Shown in pieces: positions 6,609-14,417 of a DNA stretch of 20,167 bases (its first letter is position 1; each line of letters opens with the position of its first letter). The notes below the pieces were generated by a model. It searched no databases and was not told the DNA's origin. It worked only from the letters and a program-made list of their open reading frames with translations. The position numbers and the translations under genes were made by a program. This DNA is from CAZDAW01 sp964503685 (GTDB taxonomy: Bacteria; Chloroflexota; Anaerolineae; Anaerolineales; Anaerolineaceae): NCBI GenBank assembly GCA_964503685.1, contig CAZDAW010000057.1, positions 1-20,167 of the forward strand, read 5' to 3'.

Positions 6609-7529
6609 TTAAACCCTTCCATTTATTTCATCAAAAGCCAATAAAGCCGCGCCAGTGATAATCGCATCTGCGCCCAAAGCCCCCTTACGTAAAACAATCG
6701 GACGTGTTTGTGGGTAGACCAATTCTTCAAGAAGTTGATACAAACGATCAAGATTTGGATAAATATCAGATACGGCGCCGCCGCCCAGGATTGTACATTC
6801 CAAATCTAACAAATTGTAGGCCGCGCTGATTGCCATTCCTAACTGGATATGGATTTCTTCAATCGCTGATACTGCCCATGGTTCTTTATTTTGATACGCC
6901 CGGACGACATCCTCGCCGCTCAATTGCGGTTCAGCCTGTCCGTAAGATAATTGCCCGACCCGCGCGATCCCCTTACCGGCCGAATACTGACATACACAAC
7001 CGCTACCGCCGCAATAGCAGGGTTCGCCATGATAGATCGTCTTGATATGACCAAACACGTTGGCGGCATTATGCTCACCATGCCAAACTTTGCCATTCAA
7101 AATCAGTGAATGACCTATGGCAGTGCCGATTGCCACATAAAGCAGATTATCATAATCTTTTCCGTTACCCAGACGCGCCTCGGCGCCCGCCCCACAGAAA
7201 GCATCAGCTTCTACAACTACCGGCAAATGCAATTCTCTTTCCATTATTTCTTTGAGGTAAACATCCTGCCAACCCACGTTCTCACCCACCTTGATGTAAC
7301 CCTTCTTATAATCGACAACAGCCGCAACTGAAACGCCAATTGCGTCGATTTCGGCAATTTCACGAGCCTGTTCCAGACGCATTTTTATCAGATCGACAAA
7401 AGAGCTCACCGGAACCGGAACGCCCAGGTCACGTGCGCGAATTTGCTGACGTTGCAACATCGTTTCGGGTGCAGGAAAAACAGCCGTGCGGATATTCGTG
7501 CCGCCAATATCAACTCCTAAAATGGCCAT
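6609..7529 (-). CDS. ROK-family sugar kinase
   Basis: A 306-residue ROK-family protein, expected to phosphorylate an incoming sugar with ATP. Seen: phosphate loop VDIGGTN (6-12); EADAFCGAGAE (107-117) with presumed catalytic Asp109; second phosphate motif AIGTAIGHSLILNGK (133-147); zinc motif GH (160-161) with CYCGGSGC (171-178), which keeps His and three Cys. Some sugar-contact positions are unusual. The Glu of the family motif GEIGH is Val158 here (NVFGH), and the Glu that usually follows GCL is Cys180 (GCVC). The Asn before the catalytic Asp is Ala108. The substrate may therefore not be glucose. It lies 4 bp after the permease stop, with a GGGGTGA ribosome site. Confidence 0.9.
   Translation of the reverse strand: MAILGVDIGGTNIRTAVFPAPETMLQRQQIRARDLGVPVPVSSFVDLIKMRLEQAREIAEIDAIGVSVAAVVDYKKGYIKVGENVGWQDVYLKEIMERELHLPVVVEADAFCGAGAEARLGNGKDYDNLLYVAIGTAIGHSLILNGKVWHGEHNAANVFGHIKTIYHGEPCYCGGSGCVCQYSAGKGIARVGQLSYGQAEPQLSGEDVVRAYQNKEPWAVSAIEEIHIQLGMAISAAYNLLDLECTILGGGAVSDIYPNLDRLYQLLEELVYPQTRPIVLRKGALGADAIITGAALLAFDEINGRV
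6614..6620 (-). promoter_or_regulatory. Ribosome binding site that decides the aldolase start
   Basis: GGAAGGG on the minus strand, inside the last codons of the ROK kinase gene, lies 6 bases before the ATG at 6607. It supports the shorter aldolase start. Confidence 0.75.
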
Positions 7530-7533
7530 TGCC

Positions 7534-8361
7534 TCACCCCTCGCGTAAGCCTGTCAAGGCAATACCCTTGATGAAATTACGCTGCAAAACAATGAACATA
7601 AATATCAATGGCAAAGCGCCATATACTGCAACAGCCATGATCCGGTTATAGGTTACTGTCAGTTGATTTTCATAAAGCGCCATACCCAAGGGGAGTGTCC
7701 GCAAAGCATCGGTATTGATAATCAATAGCGGCCACAAATAACTGTTCCAGGTAGATACAAAGGTAAAGATAGCTACAGCGCTCAAAGCCGGGACGCTTAA
7801 CGGCCACATGATCTGGGTCAATATTTGCAATTCGCTTGCCCCATCAATCCGGGCGCTGTCGATAAAATCTTTGGGAATACCCATCATAAACTGGCGCATG
7901 ATGAAAATGCCGATTGCTGAGAGAGACGTCGGCAAGATCAAACCGGCATAGGTATCTACCCAACCCCATTGATAGATTTGCAGATACAGGGGTACGGCGA
8001 TAACCTCGAAAGGAATCATCAATGTAGAAAGCACAATAACAAATAATACATTCCGGCCTGGATAATCAAAATGTGCAAAACTGTAACCCGCTGCTGAACT
8101 GAGTGTTACAGTGATAATAACGGATACGACAGAAGCCAAAATCGAGTTAAGTAAATAAAGTCCAAAAGGACGCGCGCTTAACGCCTCGACATAATTTTCA
8201 AAATGCAGACCATCTGGAAGCCACTCAATCGGGAAGGTAAAAACATGTTCAGGCGATTTGAGCGATGTACTGATCATCCAGACCAAGGGGATGATCGTAA
8301 CCACCACTGCCATCAAAAGAAAAATATAAATCACCGTTTGGGAGAAAATCCGTTTACCCAT
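7534..8361 (-). CDS. Sugar ABC transporter permease, MalG-like (CUT1)
   Basis: A 275-residue inner-membrane permease with six predicted helices and the MalG-type layout: an N-terminal helix, a periplasmic segment with FPIEWLPDGLHFENYVEA, then five helices. The EAA loop that docks the ABC ATPase is visible as DSARIDGASELQILTQIMWP. It pairs with the upstream MalF-like permease. The ATG at 8361 is preferred because AAGGGGAGG (8370-8378) is 8 bases upstream; the GTG at 8370 touches that site. The start overlaps the previous stop by 8 bases, suggesting coupled translation of the two permeases. Confidence 0.93.
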   Translation of the reverse strand: MGKRIFSQTVIYIFLLMAVVVTIIPLVWMISTSLKSPEHVFTFPIEWLPDGLHFENYVEALSARPFGLYLLNSILASVVSVIITVTLSSAAGYSFAHFDYPGRNVLFVIVLSTLMIPFEVIAVPLYLQIYQWGWVDTYAGLILPTSLSAIGIFIMRQFMMGIPKDFIDSARIDGASELQILTQIMWPLSVPALSAVAIFTFVSTWNSYLWPLLIINTDALRTLPLGMALYENQLTVTYNRIMAVAVYGALPLIFMFIVLQRNFIKGIALTGLREG

Positions 8362-9268
8362 CTTTCTCACCTCCCCTTAAAGCTCGTAGCTGAAGCAAAC
8401 TGAAGATCAGGATCATCAAGAAATAGACAACCGACATCGCAGTGGCTTGTCCCATTGCGCCAAAATTGAAAGCCGTCTTGTAAATTAAAAGGGTCATAAT
8501 CTCAGTTGCGTTGCCTGGCCCACCGCCCGTCATTACTTGCTGGATGGCGAAAGTGCGGAAACCGTTAATAATTGAGAGTACGACAACCAAGACAATTGTC
8601 GGGCGAATAATTGGAAGAGTAATATACCAGAGCCGCTGCAAACTGCTGGCGCCATCCAATTGAGCGGCCTCATCATAAACCGCCGGAACAGCCTGCAAAC
8701 CGGCCAGGAATAAAATCATATAATAACTGGGGGCGTGCCACCAACTTGTGATAATCAAAGCCAGCGGCGCAAATTCAGATCGCGTCAACCAACCTATTGA
8801 AGCTATGTGAAAAAAATTGAGGAGACCATTCATCACGCCGCGATAATGAAAGAATAATTTCCAAACCAGGGTCACAGTCAATAACGGTAAAACAGTCGGT
8901 AAGAAAAGCAGCGTGCGGATGGGGCCAGAAAATAGTCGGATCTTGCTCAACATCAATGCCAGGAAGAACGAAAGAAACCACACCGGAACGACTGTGCCAA
9001 ATACATATACAACACTTACCTTAAGCGAATTGATGAAATCAGTGCTGGTCAGTAAATCAACATAATTCTTCAAACCAACGAACACTGCCGGATGCGCCAT
9101 ATCATATTTTGTAAAGCTGATCGAAATCGCCCGGAACATTGGAAAAATGCTGAAGACTAATAAAAAACCAACGGCTGGAAGGGCAAAGAGAAATCCCCAG
9201 ATGGCAGTTTTCATTCGGTAAGAGACGTGGATATGCGCTAGTCGTTTTTTTGTTAATTCCATTTGCAT
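8354..9268 (-). CDS. Sugar ABC transporter permease, MalF-like (CUT1)
   Basis: A 304-residue inner-membrane permease of the carbohydrate CUT1 class with six predicted helices. The EAA loop reads DEAAQLDGASSLQRLWYITL, and MTGGGPGNATEIMTLLIY is typical of the family. The start is placed at the ATG at 9268, because AAGGTG (9275-9280) is 6 bases upstream. A start at 9322 would add 18 residues encoded by an intercistronic stem-loop and is unlikely. It follows the solute-binding protein by 81 bp and overlaps the MalG-like gene by 8 bases. Confidence 0.93.
   Translation of the reverse strand: MQMELTKKRLAHIHVSYRMKTAIWGFLFALPAVGFLLVFSIFPMFRAISISFTKYDMAHPAVFVGLKNYVDLLTSTDFINSLKVSVVYVFGTVVPVWFLSFFLALMLSKIRLFSGPIRTLLFLPTVLPLLTVTLVWKLFFHYRGVMNGLLNFFHIASIGWLTRSEFAPLALIITSWWHAPSYYMILFLAGLQAVPAVYDEAAQLDGASSLQRLWYITLPIIRPTIVLVVVLSIINGFRTFAIQQVMTGGGPGNATEIMTLLIYKTAFNFGAMGQATAMSVVYFLMILIFSLLQLRALRGGEKDG
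8370..8378 (-). promoter_or_regulatory. Ribosome binding site that decides the MalG-like permease start
   Basis: AAGGGGAGG on the minus strand, 8 bases before the ATG at 8361. It overlaps the competing GTG at 8368-8370, which makes that GTG an unlikely start. Confidence 0.75.
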
Positions 9269-9274
9269 TATTTT

Positions 9275-9280
9275 CACCTT
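9275..9280 (-). promoter_or_regulatory. Ribosome binding site that decides the MalF-like permease start
   Basis: AAGGTG on the minus strand, 6 bases before the ATG at 9268. It lies downstream of the intercistronic stem-loop, so the stem-loop is left untranslated. Confidence 0.75.
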
Positions 9281-9288
9281 ATACGCAC

Positions 9289-9317
9289 TGGGGATCCCTG
9301 ACGAGCAGGGATCCCCA
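9289..9317 (-). promoter_or_regulatory. Intercistronic stem-loop between binding protein and permease genes
   Basis: TGGGGATCCCTG (9289-9300) and CAGGGATCCCCA (9306-9317) form a perfect 12-bp, GC-rich stem with a 5-base loop. No T-run follows on the minus strand, so a plain intrinsic terminator is unlikely. In malE-like operons such structures protect the binding-protein mRNA from 3' decay and lower expression of the permeases. That role is inferred here from position. Confidence 0.75.
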
Positions 9318-9349
9318 CTCAAATTACCGATAAAAATAGGGTTAGAAAA

Positions 9350-10768
9350 TTACTGCCCTCTAACTTTATTGATTTCGGCTGCGGCGCTATCAAGCGCACC
9401 CTGGACGTTGCCATCTTGCATGAATTGTTCGATAGCCTTCTTAATAATATCACCTTCTTGAGCCCAGGTTTCGGAACGCCAGACAAAAGTACCCGTAGCG
9501 TATGATTGTTTGTAAACCTCTGCATCACGCAATTCTTTTTGTACATCTGGCGATTCGAAGACACCTTTACGACCATTGATATAACCAGCAACCGTGTACA
9601 TTTCGGCCGGGTCTTGTTCAAGGTAGTTCAAGAATTTCCACGCCTCATCGGCGACTTTAGAGCCAGCGCTGACCGCATAAGCGTAAGTGTGGACAAAGGT
9701 TTGCTGATTAGCGGCATCTTTTTGCGGCATCGGTGCAACGACAAAGTTATCGTAAACTTCTGGCGAATTCTCACGCCATGCAGCCGGAGCCCACGGCCCA
9801 CCAATAACCATCGCCTGACGTTTATCCATGAAGTCCTGGAAAGCGTATACAGCATTCTTTGTTGCCATATCGGGGCCGCTGAGTTTATCTGCACTCAATC
9901 GATACCAGGTATCGGTGAACATGGCCACACATTCCGGCGAATTGATGGCTGCTTTACCGCTGTCATCTAACACCTTACAACCGTATTGCTGCGCGCCGCT
10001 CCAAAACTGTTGAGCATACCAGAAAGAATCTAATCCCCAGACCCAGTTAAAGCCCATTTGAGTCACATTGCCATTGGCGTCTGTTTTGGTTAGTTTCTTG
10101 GCCAATTCAAAGAATTCATCCCAGGTCATCGGTTTTTCTTTCCACTGCTTGACGAGCGCTTCGGCGTCCAAACCAGCTTCCTGGAACATTTGCTTGTTCA
10201 AAAAGAGAACGAATGTGTTGTATTCTGCAGGAATACCGTAAATCTTGCCGTCGAAGGTCATCCCAGGTAAAGCAGGCTCTTCGTACAAAGCATTTACACC
10301 TGCTTCATCGGCTGCGCCAAAATCAGCGGGATTAACAGGAGCAAGCCAACCCTTAGAGTAAAACTCGGGGAAGAGATAATCGAGCATGTTGATGATATCA
10401 GGCGGATTACCAGCGGCAATGGCGGCGCGCAATTTCACTTCATAATCGCCATGAGGGTATTCCACAACCTCGATTTCAACATTCGGGTTATCCTTCTGAT
10501 ATGCAGCTGCCTTCTCCTTAATCCAATCTGTAGCAACGGTGTAAGTATGGTGCCAAAAGGTGATCTTTACTTTCTCACCGCTGGGAGCTGCGGGTTCCTC
10601 TGCTGCTGGCGCTTCAGTGGCCGGCGCCTCAGCCACTGCTGGGGCTTCACTTGCTGCCGGCTCTTCTGCCGGAGCGGGGGTAGCCGCTGGAGCGCAACCA
10701 GCTAACAGCATGGATAACATAATTACAATTGATAATATTGTAGCAAGAGGCTTATACGACTTAAACAT
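9350..10768 (-). CDS. Lipoprotein solute-binding protein of a sugar ABC transporter
   Basis: A 472-residue extracytoplasmic binding protein of the carbohydrate CUT1 class (extracellular family 1). The N-terminus is a lipoprotein signal: hydrophobic stretch, then LLAGC with lipid-modified Cys25. A low-complexity linker of Ala, Pro and Glu, about 40 residues, follows, as is common in Chloroflexota. The mature domain starts near VKITFWHH and carries typical motifs: AAIAAGNPPDIINM, DGKIYGIPAEYNTFVLFLNKQMF and MVIGGPWAP. The ATG at 10768 has GGAGGAG (10772-10778) just upstream; a TTG four codons earlier lies inside that site. It is the first gene of the operon and binds an unidentified sugar. Confidence 0.94.
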   Translation of the reverse strand: MFKSYKPLATILSIVIMLSMLLAGCAPAATPAPAEEPAASEAPAVAEAPATEAPAAEEPAAPSGEKVKITFWHHTYTVATDWIKEKAAAYQKDNPNVEIEVVEYPHGDYEVKLRAAIAAGNPPDIINMLDYLFPEFYSKGWLAPVNPADFGAADEAGVNALYEEPALPGMTFDGKIYGIPAEYNTFVLFLNKQMFQEAGLDAEALVKQWKEKPMTWDEFFELAKKLTKTDANGNVTQMGFNWVWGLDSFWYAQQFWSGAQQYGCKVLDDSGKAAINSPECVAMFTDTWYRLSADKLSGPDMATKNAVYAFQDFMDKRQAMVIGGPWAPAAWRENSPEVYDNFVVAPMPQKDAANQQTFVHTYAYAVSAGSKVADEAWKFLNYLEQDPAEMYTVAGYINGRKGVFESPDVQKELRDAEVYKQSYATGTFVWRSETWAQEGDIIKKAIEQFMQDGNVQGALDSAAAEINKVRGQ

Positions 10769-10952
10769 GATCTCCTCCAAGAAATCTCAAGCACTAATAA
10801 TTTTTATCGACAAATTGATGAGTGATTAATTCGTGATTTTTTAAATTGCACCTCCTTTATTTCCACTGGAATTTCCTGTTCTCAGGATATAATTCAAATA
10901 ACAATTTCATTCTAACATTCAAGAATGCGGATTTCATCGAAATTTTACCAAT
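10769..10952. other. Divergent regulatory region between the sugar operon and the response regulator
   Basis: About 200 AT-rich bases lie between two diverging genes and must hold promoters for both. A TATAAT at 10888-10893 could serve the plus-strand gene, but the hexamer about 17 bp upstream is poor. I see no convincing promoter for the minus-strand operon. The plus strand has CACCTCCTTT (10849-10858), the sequence of the 16S rRNA 3' end. CCTGTT at 10875-10880 is an inverted copy of the AACAGG repeats nearer the start codon. Confidence 0.5.
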
Positions 10953-10980
10953 AACAGGCTATGAACAGGACTTAAACAGG
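10953..10980 (+). repeat. Three AACAGG direct repeats with 11-bp period
   Basis: AACAGG occurs at 10953-10958, 10964-10969 and 10975-10980, exactly 11 bp apart, so the copies lie on one face of the helix. The last ends 2 bases before the ATG of the response regulator. This suits a regulator-binding site, possibly for the regulator's own HTH. The last copy may also serve as a weak, very close ribosome site. Confidence 0.6.
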
Positions 10981-10982
10981 AC

Positions 10983-12203
10983 ATGCCCGCCTCAGAACTT
11001 TTCGAACGCCAGGTAGCTCATGCGTTAATGCACCTCTATGACCCTGATGTTTTGATCTCACATCCCTTGTTGGAACAATTTGGACTTAAAAACGGAACGA
11101 ACCCGGCAGCAGACTTACATAATTTATTGATAAAAAGTATCGAGGCGCTTAAACCCCCTCCATCTGCGCCGATCACCAGTCGAATGTGGAGAGTCTATAA
11201 TCTATTAAATCTCCGTTACGTACAGCAGCAAGAGCAGGAACAAACAGCTTACCAGCTTGGAATTGGTGTCCGACATTTACGGCGCGAGCAAAAAAATGCC
11301 ATTCAAATTTTGTCAGAAACACTTGCTCAAAAATATTCCCTGAAAGAATTACACCCCGAACCAGCCGTAACAGACAGCCTCGCCCCATTAAAGAGCGAAA
11401 TATCCTGGATGCGGTCCTCATATCAGGAAACATCAGCTTCAGTAAGCGATCTTCTTCGTGCAGTCATCCATCTGGTCAGCCCATTGGCTGAAGCCAATAA
11501 AGTTCAACTGGATGATTCATGTAAATATTATTTACCAACCGTAGCTATCAGCCCTGCCAGCTTGCGCCAGGCGCTCATCGTTTTGATCTCAAACGCAATT
11601 AGCCGAGTTCCAAAAGGTAAAGTTTATTTCTCTACCGAAGTTATCAAGAATACGATTATCTTGAAAATCATAGCCCGTCTGAACGCAGGCATCCTAACAG
11701 ATGAAACGGCGGAAAACGAGGCTCGGTTAACGGCTGCCAGAGCTTTATTGAATACTGATGAAAATTGTCTCAGCACATCCGAAAAAGAAGATGAACTCAT
11801 TATCACCTTACGATTGCCGATTGCTGCCTATATCAAGGTCTGCTTGCTGGATGATAATGCTGATATCGGGGAACTGTTCGAGCGTTACCTGGCCGGAACA
11901 CAATATGTCCTCAGCAGCGCCCAAAATACCGACAACCTGTTTGAATGGCTTGAAGAGCAAAATCCTCAGGTGATCATATTAGACGTCATGATGCCTGGAC
12001 TAGATGGCTGGGAAATATTGGGGCGATTAAAACAACATCCCCAGACAAGCTCAACCCCGGTGATCATTTGCTCAGCACTGCCTGAACGCGATTTGGCAAT
12101 TGCGCTGGGTGCAACCGCTTATCTGCCCAAACCTACAAACCGGGCCACATTATTAGAAACACTAAACCAAATCAAATCCGTGAAGCCAGAAGCTCCTCGC
12201 TAA
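10983..12203 (+). CDS. HTH / ATPase-like / receiver response regulator
   Basis: A 406-residue soluble protein in three parts. Residues about 67-117 resemble a sigma-region-4-like HTH (LNLRYVQQQEQEQTAYQLGI, then VRHLRREQKNA). Residues about 150-282 look like a degenerate histidine-kinase ATPase domain: the N-box-like RQALIVLISNAIS is kept, but the Gly-rich boxes are lost. Residues about 284-398 are an intact receiver: Asp290-Asp291, phospho-acceptor Asp334 in IILDVMMPGLDG, and Lys383 in LPKP. The likely kinase partner is encoded convergently next door. The ribosome site is weak (AGGA very close to the ATG). Divergence from the sugar operon suggests it controls that operon; this is inference. 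Confidence 0.85.
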   Translation: MPASELFERQVAHALMHLYDPDVLISHPLLEQFGLKNGTNPAADLHNLLIKSIEALKPPPSAPITSRMWRVYNLLNLRYVQQQEQEQTAYQLGIGVRHLRREQKNAIQILSETLAQKYSLKELHPEPAVTDSLAPLKSEISWMRSSYQETSASVSDLLRAVIHLVSPLAEANKVQLDDSCKYYLPTVAISPASLRQALIVLISNAISRVPKGKVYFSTEVIKNTIILKIIARLNAGILTDETAENEARLTAARALLNTDENCLSTSEKEDELIITLRLPIAAYIKVCLLDDNADIGELFERYLAGTQYVLSSAQNTDNLFEWLEEQNPQVIILDVMMPGLDGWEILGRLKQHPQTSSTPVIICSALPERDLAIALGATAYLPKPTNRATLLETLNQIKSVKPEAPR

Positions 12204-14367
12204 GCGTCAAAGCGCTCCGTAAAAATTCCGGGATAGAGAACCCTCCCATCCGGGCAACTTGAATCAGCGGGATCATAATGGGTTGACCGTTCGGATCAGT
12301 TGCAGAAAGAATAATCACTGGAATATCTTTCAGGACAGGCGATTGATTCTTTTCGGCCAGAAATGTAAAACCATCCATGCCTGGCATAATGATATCCAAT
12401 AATATCAAATCGGGTTTCCGTTTGCGCAGCAATTCCAACGCCTGCTGCCCGTTACTGGCTTGTAATACCCTGTATTTATGCGGTTCTGCTGAAAGGATCC
12501 GCCCGAACAATTGCAATGCATCAGAGTCATCTTCTACGAGAAGAATCGAACGCACAGATTTTTCAACTGACTGAATGGATTCGATCAATAACTTCGGGGA
12601 AATTGGTTTCATCAGGTAACCCGAAATCCCTAAAAGATCACGCGACGTTCGGTCTGGTAACGTACAGGCGACAACCGGCGTTCGTGAGCGCTCCTCATTC
12701 AGCATCTGAAGCCACATTTGAGTCTCCTCCGTTTTCTCTCCCCTCACCAACATAACCTGGGCCTGGCCCGCGCGAAGAAGCGCAATCGCCTGTTCAGGCG
12801 TATTGGCTAAGTCGACCTCCGCCTCATCCAGGTAACGACTCGCCTCGCTGCTCAAAAAGTTGCCATTTTCAAGGACAATAATCCGCGGTATCACATGTGC
12901 ATCTGGCGTCAGACGAGATCGTCTCCGCGGACTCCAATCTGGATTGATCCACCGGCCAACATTGCTGGCTTTCAATTCCTCTTTTAATGGCAAACTGAAG
13001 AAGAAGCTTGTACCCACACCAGGCTGGCTTCGAACAGACATTTTCCCATTATGAAGCTCGATAAAATTCTTACTGATGTTCAAACCCAAACCGCTACCGC
13101 CCTGTTTGCGGCGAATACTGCCATCGAGTTGTTGGAAAGGCTGGAACAACTTGGCTAAATCGCTCTCTGCAATTCCAGGCCCCGTATCGGTTACGGTCAC
13201 AGTCATATCCCGCTCATCCACAGCAACATCGATTGTTATGCCGCCCTTTTCGGTAAAACGGCCAGCATTACTGAGCAAATTCAACAACACCTGGCGGATC
13301 CGCGTCCGATCGCAATAGATAGGGGGAAGATATTCAGGCATTCGAACTTTGAGATATAAACCGTGCAAGGAGAGCATGGGTTGGACAGCAGTGGTCGCTT
13401 CATTAATAATTTCCTGGATGGCAACCCACTCTTTGTTTAGGGACATACGTTTGGCTTCGATCTGGCTGATATCCAGCACATCATTTATCAGGTTAGTCAG
13501 ATGCTGGCTATTGCGATAGATAGCTGCAATATCCGCCAGAAGCGCCGGCGGCAGGTTGACGCCATACATTGCCGGGGCATTCAATATTGCTTCAGAAAAG
13601 CCAATGATCATATTCAAAGGTGTGCGTAGTTCGTGGCTAACATTTGCCGCAAATTCGGTTTTGACGCGTTGCGCCTCTTCAGCCTGCTGGCGCGAAGCAT
13701 CCAGGATTTGGTTAAGCCGGCCCAGTTGAGCATTGGCATCCGAGAGGTCCTTAACCGCCTGGCTCAATTCACTCTGATATTCTCGGGCGCGGGTCAATTC
13801 CTCTTGCCCACGGTTATAACTAATCAGAGACCAATGAATAATATTTTCGATGATATGTGAAGCAATCCAGATGACAAACAAAACAATCGTTATCAGGACA
13901 ATCCCCATACCCCAACTAGCAATCGGCAATATTTCAGACCAATTTCGGGCGATTATATACGAAATCAAGTTAATAAGAATCGCAGCAAATAAACCTGTCC
14001 AACGATTAATGAAAAGTGTAATAATAATTATGGGAATAACCAACAGGCAATAAACTGGCTGATTCGGAAGGAGAAATATACCCGCATAGATCGCGATTAC
14101 CCAACCCAAAGATAGTAAGAGAATAAAAATTTTATGATGCCGATTGACAAACGAAATAGAAAGGATTGAACTCATAATGAGTATCAATCCAATACTTGCG
14201 CCTTCCCAGGGATGTACAAAGAGAGACGAACCAAACAAGATCATCATGATTCCACTCACGCAGGATATGATCAGCATCGGAGTGGACGCATCTTCCTGTA
14301 ATTGCTGCATGGCATCAGCTTTATCATTCATATTGGGGTAAAAGGAATAATTTTCTACTTCGCCCAT
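12172..14367 (-). CDS. Membrane hybrid histidine kinase with two receiver-like domains
   Basis: A 731-residue inner-membrane sensor kinase. Hydrophobic helices fill about residues 30-172 (five or six helices, short loops); a coiled segment follows to about 235. HisKA has the phospho-acceptor in SHELRTPLN (His245). The ATPase domain shows the N box LLNLLSNAGRFT, DTGPGI and GGSGLGLNIS. After it come two receiver-like domains. The first (about 495-595) lacks the acceptor Asp (QVMLVRGE) but keeps the Lys in YLMKP. The second (about 607-720) has VEDD and LILLDIIMPGMDG (Asp658) but lacks the usual Lys-Pro. The ATG at 14367 is set by AGGAG (14375-14379), 7 bases upstream. The 3' end overlaps the convergent regulator by 32 bp. 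Confidence 0.92.
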   Translation of the reverse strand: MGEVENYSFYPNMNDKADAMQQLQEDASTPMLIISCVSGIMMILFGSSLFVHPWEGASIGLILIMSSILSISFVNRHHKIFILLLSLGWVIAIYAGIFLLPNQPVYCLLVIPIIIITLFINRWTGLFAAILINLISYIIARNWSEILPIASWGMGIVLITIVLFVIWIASHIIENIIHWSLISYNRGQEELTRAREYQSELSQAVKDLSDANAQLGRLNQILDASRQQAEEAQRVKTEFAANVSHELRTPLNMIIGFSEAILNAPAMYGVNLPPALLADIAAIYRNSQHLTNLINDVLDISQIEAKRMSLNKEWVAIQEIINEATTAVQPMLSLHGLYLKVRMPEYLPPIYCDRTRIRQVLLNLLSNAGRFTEKGGITIDVAVDERDMTVTVTDTGPGIAESDLAKLFQPFQQLDGSIRRKQGGSGLGLNISKNFIELHNGKMSVRSQPGVGTSFFFSLPLKEELKASNVGRWINPDWSPRRRSRLTPDAHVIPRIIVLENGNFLSSEASRYLDEAEVDLANTPEQAIALLRAGQAQVMLVRGEKTEETQMWLQMLNEERSRTPVVACTLPDRTSRDLLGISGYLMKPISPKLLIESIQSVEKSVRSILLVEDDSDALQLFGRILSAEPHKYRVLQASNGQQALELLRKRKPDLILLDIIMPGMDGFTFLAEKNQSPVLKDIPVIILSATDPNGQPIMIPLIQVARMGGFSIPEFLRSALTLSEELLASRI

Positions 14368-14374
14368 ATCGACT

Positions 14375-14379
14375 CTCCT
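14375..14379 (-). promoter_or_regulatory. Ribosome binding site that decides the hybrid kinase start
   Basis: AGGAG on the minus strand, 7 bases before the ATG at 14367. The earlier in-frame ATG at 14397 has no comparable site. Confidence 0.75.
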
Positions 14380-14417
14380 GAAAAAGGTTACACCCATATT
14401 ACCTGGAGAATCATACC

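Noticed and set aside
9269..9322. Longer N-terminus for the MalF-like permease
   Set aside because: The extra codons are made of the intercistronic stem-loop, and a good ribosome site stands before the ATG at 9268.
9506..9970. 154-codon open frame on the plus strand inside the binding-protein gene
   Set aside because: It is antisense to a clear binding-protein gene, has no ribosome site and no family-like pattern. It is a shadow of the codon usage on the other strand.
10560..10829. Ala/Gly-rich open frame on the plus strand opposite the binding-protein linker
   Set aside because: It mirrors the low-complexity Ala/Pro/Glu linker of the binding protein and has no start signal.
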